NCBI RefSeq assembly: GCF_036373705.1
Contig: NW_027102661.1
Span: 496,001 to 560,000, forward strand
DNA length: 64,000 nucleotides
Origin: Amia ocellicauda
Lineage: Eukaryota > Chordata > Actinopteri > Amiiformes > Amiidae
Direction: 5' to 3'
The notes under the pieces were generated by a model. It saw only the letters and a program-made list of their open reading frames with translations, searched no databases and was not told the origin of the DNA. Below, in pieces: positions 56,201-64,000 of the stretch. A program made the translations under genes and the position numbers. How positions within the stretch are numbered: the first letter of the stretch is position 1; the number at the start of each line of letters is the position of its first letter.

Positions 56201-56581
56201 CTGAAATTTCACAAATACTTCCTTTACCTCTCAACGGTACCACACAACAATTTTTAAAGACAACAACTCCTCAAACTTGGTGATGTCTGAAAAGGCAACC
56301 ATCTGTTGAGAGTTTAAGCCGGCCCTCTGATGAAGCATTAAAGCCTCTTGCAGAGCTTGGGGTTCAGGCATGTCGGGGGTGAGTAGTTTTATTAAACTGT
56401 AAGCAAAACAGAGCTTATTGTCCCCACTGGAACTCACCACTAATTGCCTGAGCTTGGTCCTAATTATGTCGTTCTTCAAGCATTTCGACAGTCTTCTAAG
56501 CGCCCCACCCTCAGGGTTACGAACCACATTCATTACCAGAGACAGACTTTCATCAGCTATGATGGCTGCGTTACTTTGCAA
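53243..56581 (-). pseudogene. protein-primed DNA polymerase B, E4 copy (two stops)
   Basis: 3339 bases in one phase. Stops at 55427-55429 (TAA, in E2, E3 and E4) and 56231-56233 (TGA, also in E3). Zinc-ribbon-like cysteines at 55740-56110, exonuclease blocks from about 55720 down to 55180, SLYP near 54500, LNSLWGKFG near 53940 and DTDS near 53665. One private Glu-to-Asp change (TPEQFIDFM). Confidence 0.9.
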
Positions 56582-57462
56582 TAACGCTTCGATTTTAGCC
56601 AGACGTCTAAATTATCTCCACTCAGCATTACAGATAGGTTGCTAAACAAATCATCCCCTCTGAGTTCTAACTGTACAACATCTCGAGGTCTGACCCTTTC
56701 AGCAACCTGTTCAAGCATTTTCTCGTGTATGTTGACAAATATTTCTGCATAATTGTCACAATTTAAAAGTTCTGCAAAATTAAAACGCTGAATCATTTCA
56801 AAATTGTTATAGGCCGGTCTATCTATAATCACGGGATCACTGGTACTCTTGGACACATCATCATTTTGAACAAAGCCTTCACCCCCTACATTCTCACAGA
56901 GCATGTCCTCCACAGCCTTATCAGTCTCAGAACCCTCCACATTCCGAACACCCCCACTGCTGACATCTACAAAAACCCCTTTTTGAGGAGGCTCATTTAA
57001 AGCCTGTAAAAGTCCTTCAAAGATATCCAACCGGTTAATGTCAAGACCCTCCTCTATAGTGATGGCTGCTTCTGCCGCCATCCTGTGTTCTAATTGTCTC
57101 AAATCATTTATAATAGGGGCAGAATTTGGTCGGGGTAGCTCCTCCAAAGCCTCCACCATTTCAAACAAATCGGGGTGAACTAGGGGGTGAACCTCTATAA
57201 GCGCTACCGGTGGGAGGTGGTTATTTAGATCATTGACCATCTGTAACAGGTCAGGGTTCACCGGTAAGTCTGTTAATTCACATTCTATCAGTGGTAATTG
57301 GGGGTTATTTAAATCATTTATCATTTGTAATAGTTCCAGGTTCATTGGGACATCAGAGGAGTTCACAACAGGGCCGGGGATGTTCTCTCGGGAAGGTCTT
57401 TTTGGGGCCCTAGCTTGTTCATAATCCTTTAGTTTGTGAGTTCTTTTACCAAGTCAGGACAT
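56557..57462 (-). pseudogene. acidic N-terminal extension of polymerase, E4 copy
   Basis: As in E3 but lacking nine bases near 56722 (three residues of a helix, in frame). TGA after the first ATG at 57454-57456. Confidence 0.5.
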
Positions 57463-57528
57463 TTTTTAATTTATTTTTTATTTTTCCAACAACCCACAAT
57501 AGTAAGGCGTTTTGTGTCTATTAAAACA

Positions 57529-59570
57529 TTAAATACGGTACAATTCGTTAGTAAGGGTATTAATAAGGGTGTTTTGGCTCTCTATCACCAGGTTTTGCCC
57601 CACTAACACAAGTCTTTGATTTTGTAACAAAGTATGTAGCAACTCATGCCGACCTTCAGGAAGTAGCTCCGGGGGCTGGTGGCCTGGCTCAGCTTCAAAG
57701 GATGGTCGCTCCGGTAAATCTCGGTCGAAGGAGGCAGGGAGCGAGCGTATACTCATGGACGGAGACCAAGAAGGCCTTTGCGGTGACACCCTGGCCAAGC
57801 GCGGGGTACTGTTCCGCGTTTCTGTAGCCAAGAAATGGGTCTGGGGGAACGATGTTGAAACCAGGCCGTCGTTGGGTGGTGTGTCAGCCCTGACTGACGG
57901 CGACCCATGAGGTTGTTGGATGCCTGTATTTGTTCCGCCCGACAATGCGGCGGGCTGAATCTGGGGTGTTGAATTACCCCCAGAAGGCTGTGGCCTGAGT
58001 AGATGTTGGGGGGTCTCCAAGACCACCGTGGGGGATCCTCTCGGTGATCTCACCGGGGAAGATGTTTGATCCCACTTAGACGGGGTAATTGTTCTCAATA
58101 GCTCATCCACAGAATGACTATCCCAAGAGTCTTGGGAAGAATAAAAATATACATTACATTTACATCTTTAAACGGCGACAGAAATCAAACTTAAAACAAC
58201 ATGTCCAGGACATTCAAAACCTTTAGCTTTTTTAGACCTTTGAAAATAGCCTTAGACATTCACTACAACGCAATATTATTTACAGACAATATATTTATTA
58301 GGACTTGATAATAAATGTAAAACAGAGAAGCCGCTGTAAATAAACTGTTTCTTAAATGTTTCTTTAAAAACTGTAATATTGTTAATAAAACACACACACA
58401 CACAACAACATTTCATTTTTAAACGAACCTTCCAAGTGTAAACGATTCCTGATCCCGGGACTTCCTGTTTCACAAACGTTTTCACGATCTGTTTAAATAT
58501 TAAATACAATGAACACCTTCAAGCCTTTTCCTACAACCACTTTAAAACAGAAGTATAATAGCGGGAGATAAGCCAAACAACTTACTAAACCATTTCGGAC
58601 GGCTTTACTTCCTAACCAGACGGTACGGCAATCGGTCATTTCTAAACACGTTCCCCAGAAACAAGCCTAGACCTGTCCGGACTTCTAAAGATCTTTCCCA
58701 GAACCCCCCGCCCTACAGGAAACGGTCACCCATCGCTTAAATATTAGCCCTCAACGGGCAAACAAAGCCCTTTTAAAAACATTAAAGTTTGAAAGATCTT
58801 ACTTACCTCCACAGAATAATCGTTTCTTATTTTTTTCGGCTGGTTTAGCTTTTTGCACCGCTGTGAAGGTAAGAGACATGTTTAACCTTTAACCACACCG
58901 CTTTATAAAAAGCTTTAACCTCTTACAGGCTGCAGACATATACTCACAGCTATCAGATACCGGGGCTGACGGCCTTTCAGATTCTTGAAAGGTTACGGTT
59001 CTCGAAGGTAAAACGAAACAAGCCCTCGATGTGGAAGGCCTTTCGTTGTCTCGAACCACGTTTCTTAATACTGTTAGACAGGATAATTTTTTAAAATTAA
59101 CAAAACTGGACTCAAACATCTTACAGAAACGTTATACAAACAAACAGGGATTTAGTTCTTACCCGGTCGGCAGACAGTCTGTCTAGGGACAACCACTTCT
59201 CTTGGTCGATCCTCGGAGACATTAATCACAGGCCTTTCAATAGTTTCTGTGTAATTAAAGAGACCGGCATTAATATATATTAAAACGTTTTCATAACTCT
59301 AATGAGCCGCTTCAAAACCACACACACCCATACATAAGAACCCATGAGCGCAAACACAAAAATCTTACCGTCGTTGTTCCAGATGATCTCCTCAGCGTTG
59401 GGAATTAACTCCTGTTGACTGGCTGAAAAATAATTTTACAGAACTTAAAACAGATGTTATAGCCTTATTTACAATACATGCACACAACACGCTCTGAGTC
59501 AATGAAAATAATCTGAAGACTTGCCTAAAAACTCATTTAAATCGAAGTCGCTGATGTTGTTTCCGGACAT
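57529..59570 (-). CDS. right-end spliced gene, six-exon model, E4 (reference)
   Basis: Exons on minus: 1 59525-59570, 2 59369-59422, 3 59163-59246, 4 58948-59070, 5 58807-58860, 6 57529-58130. Every intron is phase 1. Donors are GCAAGT (a GC-AG intron), GTAAGAT, GTAAGAA, GTGAGTA and GTAAGTA; acceptors are CAG four times and AAG, each after a pyrimidine-rich stretch. The exons sum to 963 bases, 320 codons plus stop. Exon 1 starts MSGNNISDFDLNEF and is acidic. Exons 3 and 4 repeat an ERPxxx motif. Exon 5 is lysine-rich and NLS-like (KNKKR). Exon 6 is Ser/Pro-rich with a leucine/glutamine-rich helix at the end. A nuclear regulator is plausible (inference). I do not recognise the family. Confidence 0.62.
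58221..58259 (-). other. possible alternative first exon in intron 5, E4
   Basis: Thirteen codons (MSKAIF.. LKKLK) followed by a GT donor. Spliced to the AG within exon 6 at 57676 it would give a 61-codon frame, the form that E1 carries fused in its DNA. The donor (GTTTTG) is weak. Confidence 0.3.
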
Positions 59571-60686
59571 TGTTGATCTTTAGTCTTAAATCGAAAGGTC
59601 AGTAAGAGTCTGTCGAGCTGAAGACCAGACCTTCATACTTATACTGATGGCCACATGCCGGATCTGCGTGTAAGGCATTGTTCTGGTCTGGCCTTTGTGC
59701 ATCAAGACCTATAGTCAACAAACCACTAAGAATATTTCAGGCCTTTATAAGAGCTAAAAAACAACCTGAGCCAAGAAAATAACTATAAAGATCTAAAATA
59801 ACTAGCGCTTTTACAGTGATTTTTTTTTTTTTTTTTAATAGCGATGCTTTGTTTGGTATTAAACAAGTCACAAACTACTCAGAACAGCGTTTATCCCCGC
59901 AAAAGAGATATTTGGGTTTATTTTACAAAGCTTATAAATTATATAGGTTAAAAGTATTCTGAATGTTTTGATACCACATGCCATACGTACTGTTGTCTGA
60001 GCCCACCCCCGCCACCCATGGTGTGAGTGATTTAGCCTTGAGTGTTGTGATCTATTTAGCATTGAGTGATCAGTTGTTTTTATTTTTTAAACGATTCCTT
60101 ATCATCAGGGATTGAGACTGCTAAAATACCTTAAAAGCATATCCTTATCTTAAGTCTAACTCTTATGAGCTTTAAGACCCTAGAATGTATTTAAGTAAAA
60201 CGACTGAACACATTATGTGAGAGATAAAATATAACCACAGCTTTTTTTTTTTTTTTTTACAAAAACAATTAACCTATACACACAAACACCCACACACACA
60301 CCCTCTTTTTTAATTTTATTTTTAATTAAATTTGAGGGGAGAGACAGAGCCAGATACAGTGTGGATAACATAAGTACCCTATGCAAAACAGGCATTGTTA
60401 GGACCTGGGATCATAACAGACAACAGAACTTGTTGATCTTATAAAATGATTGGGCGAGAGAGAGAGAGAGACAGACAGAGACAGTGTGAATATGATAAAC
60501 GCACTATTCAAAACTGGCATTGTTAAGACCTGGGACCATTACAGACAACAGAACTTGTTGATCTTATAACGGTTTAGATTTACTAAACCATTACATGTAT
60601 ATTTAAAAAAGACCCCCAAACACTACAGGAAGAGCCGACCCATTCACACTCTACAGTTGACCAACAAGAACAACAAGAACAACAGG
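59571..60686. promoter_or_regulatory. right-end non-coding region of E4
   Basis: TATA box on minus at 59637-59643. CCAAT elements deleted as in E3. T-runs at 59820-59836 and 60243-60258, direct repeats 60339-60444 and 60464-60569, hairpin 60571-60589. No credible ORF. Confidence 0.45.
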
Positions 60687-60871
60687 TTATGGGCGGCCTT
60701 GTTGTTCAGGGTTTTATGGGTGTACACTTTCTGACGGATATGACGTAGGAATAATTAAGGAAATAACTCTACCTAAAATCACGCCCCCCAATTATGACGT
60801 AGGAATATTAATAAGCTTAGGGCATACGTCATAACAAAATAGGCCGCGCCCATAAAACCCTACTATCTACT
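60687..60871. repeat. right terminal inverted repeat of E4 (partner lost)
   Basis: 185 bp as in E2 and E3, followed by CATAAG (60872-60877). Its left partner has been deleted. Confidence 0.93.
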
Positions 60872-61103
60872 CATAAGAGTAACAGCAATGTCGCCGATCC
60901 TGCTACGGTCGTATTGTAACAGCAACAACATGTATCGATTTTAAAACTGTCAGTTCCAGCGCCTCGCAAAGCTACCCTTCTGTGATCGTTTGTTCTCAAG
61001 GTCAGGATTTCTTGACACTCCGAGGAAGAGAAAACGACAGCCACCCTTGGGGCAGAGAGATGGGGGACGGGTAACACGGCACTGGCACACGTGCACCGCG
61101 GGT

Positions 61104-61176
61104 TGTTTCCACCCGGTTTCGAACCGGGGACCTTTCGCGTGTGAGGCAAACGTGATAGCCACTACACTACGGAAAC
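61104..61176 (-). tRNA. tRNA-Val(CAC)
   Basis: Identical to 44190-44262. Confidence 0.8.
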
Positions 61177-61757
61177 CAACCCGTCCTGGTATTTCGAATA
61201 ACTCCTATCGAAGCCGGCTGGTAAAACGCACACAGGCGTTTCCCGTGGGCCAGCCTGTGAGATAAAGGTTTCTATTTTCACTGACCTATATTGCATTGCT
61301 CAAGGGCACATCAGGACACTTTGGAAACTCTTTCAAAGGAAGAACGCCCTGAGCAATGACAAGACTTACACTTACCCCAACAAGGTGATGCTCAATGGCT
61401 TGTTCAAACAGCTGCTGCTCGTCTTGTGCCACCATCAGACAATCACAGAGCTATTGTGCCTTCTGCACCTTACGGTAGCAACAAATCTAACTACTGCTTT
61501 ACTTTAACAATAATAATGACGGCGACCACGATGACAACAAGAACAACAACAGGAACAACAACAACAACAACATCATCATCATCATCATCATCAGATTTTA
61601 ATTAAAAGTGGCTACACCAGCGTTTACAATTTCAACCTGTCGACGGACGGACGCTCTGAGAGCACCGATTTCGGGCACTCCAATGAAGAAAAGCTACCCA
61701 CCGCCTCCGGGGAACCACGAGGGCAAACAGGATGAAACGGACCGGCCCACAGCAGGC

Positions 61758-61830
61758 TGTTTCCGCCCGGTTTCGAACCGGGGACCTTTCGCGTGTTAGG
61801 CGAACGTGATAACCGCTACACTACGGAAAC
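61758..61830 (-). tRNA. tRNA-Val(AAC)
   Basis: Identical to 44844-44916, all stems paired. Confidence 0.87.
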
Positions 61831-61918
61831 TGACACCGCAACGTCTTGCTTCAAACGGTTACCGTTGAAGCCTGCTCGTAAAACGGGCTCACGCATTTCA
61901 GGTCGGCTAGACTGTGAG

Positions 61919-62617
61919 ATGGCGTCTGAAGTGCCGCGAAAGGATGCCATTTTCACAGACCTGTTTGGCATTGCTAAAGGGCACATCAGGACACTTTGGA
62001 AACTCTTTCAAAGGCAGGTCGCCCTGCGCTTTAAAAGGGATCCCAGCTGTGTTGGAGTGGAGCTTTTTGCTTTGGGAGAGAAGGAGGGTACGTTGGAACC
62101 TTTTGAGACGGTAATTGAATACTCTTATGAGGACTGGTTGAAGGTGATGGCCTGGAGAGATCTGGGGCTTGTGGATAAGACTCTAGAAGGCTTGCAAGAG
62201 GGTCCAAGAGAATGCAAAATGGAGTCTCCGACTCAGGGTTTTGAAAGGTGTGAATGGGAAAGCTTGCAGAACTACGGTAGAGTGGTGAAGAGTCTATCTC
62301 AAACTACAGATCGTAAGGTTTTGTTTAGCAGTACCCTGATTACAAACCCTATTGAAGGGGGTGTGGAGGATCCAGAAAAACAGGTTACAGAAATTATGTT
62401 TGACGCCGTGGACTGGCCGTTCTTGAAAGAGGTCATAAACTGTATAAATGATGGTTTTGACATCTTGACCAAATGTTCGCAACTGGATTTGGTTAGAAGG
62501 AGAATATGCTGGATTATGGATTATATATCCCCCTTGAATGACGACGACGATGATAAAACCGACGACGTGTGGGGTTTTGGAGGGGGGTCTGACGGCTCAG
62601 GGGCTACTCTCTTCTAA
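61919..62617 (+). CDS. orf A fused to host repeat, E5
   Basis: The same host-repeat ATG and 232-codon fused frame as at 45005-45703, without visible change. Confidence 0.5.
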   Translation: MASEVPRKDAIFTDLFGIAKGHIRTLWKLFQRQVALRFKRDPSCVGVELFALGEKEGTLEPFETVIEYSYEDWLKVMAWRDLGLVDKTLEGLQEGPRECKMESPTQGFERCEWESLQNYGRVVKSLSQTTDRKVLFSSTLITNPIEGGVEDPEKQVTEIMFDAVDWPFLKEVINCINDGFDILTKCSQLDLVRRRICWIMDYISPLNDDDDDKTDDVWGFGGGSDGSGATLF

Positions 62618-62632
62618 GAGGGCGGTGTGTCG

Positions 62633-62660
62633 TGACGTAGTGAAGAGATAGGATAAAAGG
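62633..62660 (+). promoter_or_regulatory. ATF-type site plus TATA-like box before orf B, E5
   Basis: TGACGTA and GATAAAAGG at the same spacing as in E4. Confidence 0.48.
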
Positions 62661-62695
62661 CGCAACAATTCATTCATGGTTTAAAATTAAAGAGA

Positions 62696-63544
62696 ATGTC
62701 TTACCCGAAAGCTGCGGACGTCGACAGGCTCTACAGGCCTCTTCAAACCCGGGATCACCCCTGGTTCTATTCCCCAGATTTTGTATACACTCTGGAACCC
62801 TCTGACTGCGGTTACCCTCCAAGACCTCAGACCCCGGTCCCTCAGGACGAAACAACATGCGGTGCGATGGATGTCCAAATGAGTCTCGGGGATCCCCAGC
62901 CTCTGGAGCTCATGGAGGGCCTCGATTTTGCCGAACTGTCTACCGTCTGTGCGTCTCAGGAGGGGGTCAGTCCAATGGATGTAGAAACACCCCACAAACC
63001 ACCAGGCGACCCAATGAGCATCGGACTGTCCCAGGGGCGTGATGAAGACGCAGGATTTATGCCCGGGGTATGTGACCAAGTAAGCAGAGTGGTTAAAAGC
63101 ACCCTGGTGTATATTCTGAGTGCTCTCATCGACCGAGCTCTGAAAGAAGTCTGTCGGGGGTGTGAAGTGAATCACCCCAGTCAGTTGAGACACAGTTGTT
63201 TGTTTGAACCAGACCGTTACTATTTCCTGTTCTATTTCAACGTGTTTTACAGAAGACTGAACAAACCGTGGCTGAAACCGGCACTAATCAAGGCGCTGTC
63301 TTACTCCCACATACATGTCACTGCGGGACAAGTCCAGAAAATCATAGATGAGATTTTGCTGGAGCTGAAAAAGGAGCCGTTTATAATAGAGAAACTTGGG
63401 CAGCTGGTCAATGACCTGGATGAGCCGAGTAGAAAAACCGCTGGCAAGCTAAAAGCTTATTTCTTCCGTAAAGAAGTTAAAGCTGGGGGCAGCGACGAGG
63501 AATTCGACATCTACGCCACTGATTCAGACTCTGACCTGAACTAA
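62696..63544 (+). CDS. orf B, E5 copy
   Basis: 282 aa, open. Differs from E4 by Asp for Asn in the acidic tail (EEFDIYATD), where E5 agrees with E2. Confidence 0.72.
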   Translation: MSYPKAADVDRLYRPLQTRDHPWFYSPDFVYTLEPSDCGYPPRPQTPVPQDETTCGAMDVQMSLGDPQPLELMEGLDFAELSTVCASQEGVSPMDVETPHKPPGDPMSIGLSQGRDEDAGFMPGVCDQVSRVVKSTLVYILSALIDRALKEVCRGCEVNHPSQLRHSCLFEPDRYYFLFYFNVFYRRLNKPWLKPALIKALSYSHIHVTAGQVQKIIDEILLELKKEPFIIEKLGQLVNDLDEPSRKTAGKLKAYFFRKEVKAGGSDEEFDIYATDSDSDLN

Positions 63545-63556
63545 GGGACTTTGAAC

Positions 63557-63773
63557 ATGGGGAATGTTCTGGACTGCTTCTGCAACTGGTTCTGTCATCA
63601 ACACTCTGCAGCTAACCTGAGAGCGCTATTACACCATGTGCTTGACCGAAAAGTAGCCAACGCGAGCCTTTTCTCTACAGATTTAACCATCGATGAGGAT
63701 CAACTTTCAAACCTGGAAAAGTGAATGGCTGCTGTAACAAAGACCGGGGGGTACGAACACTGGGATGAAGCGC
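63557..63773 (+). pseudogene. Bcl-2-like ORF, E5 copy (truncated)
   Basis: The MGN/cysteine-rich first part and the TGA (63722-63724) are as in E4. The second part is cut after about 16 codons, before the BH1-like block, by the deletion. Confidence 0.45.
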
Positions 63774-64000
63774 TAAAAAACTGCAGACTGATAAAGGAAA
63801 AGAGTTTCTCAACAGAGAATTTCAGAATCTACTGAAGAGACACAAAATACATCATTTCACCACCGGTAATGAGCTTAAGGCATTGGTAGTGGAGAGGTTT
63901 AACCGCACCATGAAGACCAAAATCTGGAGATATTTTACAGCGGTCAACACGTTCAAGTATTTTGATAAAGTTCAGGATTTTATCGATGCTTACAACCAAG
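63774..64000 (+). pseudogene. DDE integrase fragment, E5
   Basis: Starts just before the second catalytic Asp (QTDKG) and includes the Glu (VVERFN); the window ends before the chromodomain. N-terminus and first Asp are deleted. Confidence 0.85.

Larger units (their letters stand above)
45113..60871 (+). mobile_element. Polinton/Maverick copy E4, left end deleted
   Basis: About 15.76 kb. The left inverted repeat and about 420 bp are gone; host sequence joins orf A at a shared CGCT (45113-45116). The right end is complete (CTACT, then CATAAG at 60872-60877). It holds the only intact major capsid gene and the best spliced gene. The integrase is broken by a 115-bp deletion. Confidence 0.92.
60878..62026. 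repeat. host tandem repeat block 4
   Basis: Almost identical to block 3 at a constant offset of 16914 bases (for example one T-to-C difference at 61519), including both tRNAs, the microsatellite (61531-61593) and the deletion joint at CGCT. Confidence 0.85.
62027..64000 (+). mobile_element. Polinton/Maverick copy E5, left part, runs off the window
   Basis: Same left-end deletion joint as E4, so the two descend from one duplicated unit. A further 752 bp are missing at 63774 (Bcl-2-like ORF fused to integrase), which E4 does not share. Confidence 0.9.

Noticed and set aside
58276-58509. 77-codon minus-strand ORF with a CA repeat, present in all copies
   Set aside because: It lies wholly in the predicted last intron, includes low-complexity repeat and shows no protein-like composition.
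58590-58720. Possible additional exon in intron 5 (acceptor CCTGTAG)
   Set aside because: Entered in phase 1 it reaches TAG after about 22 codons, and joining exon 5 directly to exon 6 keeps the frame.

Overview
The window is eukaryotic nuclear DNA, most likely from an animal and probably a fish or other aquatic vertebrate (inference from tRNA type, gene set and spliceosomal introns; no species can be read from the sequence). It is a head-to-tail array of Polinton/Maverick elements (called adintoviruses when viewed as viruses) set in a host tandem repeat that carries tRNA-Val genes. Five copies, E1 to E5, all lie in the same orientation: E1 (1-7697, right part only), E2 (10253-26424, 16172 bp, both ends), E3 (28055-43957, 15903 bp, both ends), E4 (about 45113-60871, left end lost) and E5 (about 62027 to the window end). 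E2 and E3 begin AGTAG and end CTACT, have 185-bp terminal inverted repeats and are flanked by the 6-bp target duplication CATAAG.

Layout of one element: left inverted repeat; orf A and orf B (unrecognised); a small Bcl-2-like ORF; a DDE integrase with a C-terminal chromodomain; a penton-like (minor capsid) gene; a small glycine-rich/basic core-type protein; the major capsid protein; and an adenain-type cysteine protease, all on the plus strand. Facing them on the minus strand are a ~247-aa conserved Polinton protein, a 111-aa basic protein, the packaging ATPase, the protein-primed B-family polymerase with an acidic N-terminal extension, and at the right end a multi-exon gene whose six exons join in one frame (320 codons). 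Then come about 1.1-1.3 kb of non-coding DNA and the right inverted repeat.

The host blocks (7698-10252, 26431-28048, 43964-45112, 60878-62026) are repeats of one family. They hold minus-strand tRNA-Val genes of AAC and CAC type, (ACA)n/(TCA)n microsatellites and, at 8693 and 9654, unoccupied copies of the CATAAG insertion site. Every element with a readable end uses this same site, so the array most simply grew by duplication of an element-plus-host unit (about 16.9-17.8 kb), not by repeated insertion.

No copy is complete. Several lesions are shared by all copies (polymerase stop codon, polymerase frame break, penton-gene frame break), so the founder was probably already defective when it was amplified. 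Even so, orf B, the protease, the 111-aa protein and, in E3 and E4, the spliced right-end gene remain open. E4 and E5 are almost identical and share a left-end deletion that fused host repeat to orf A.
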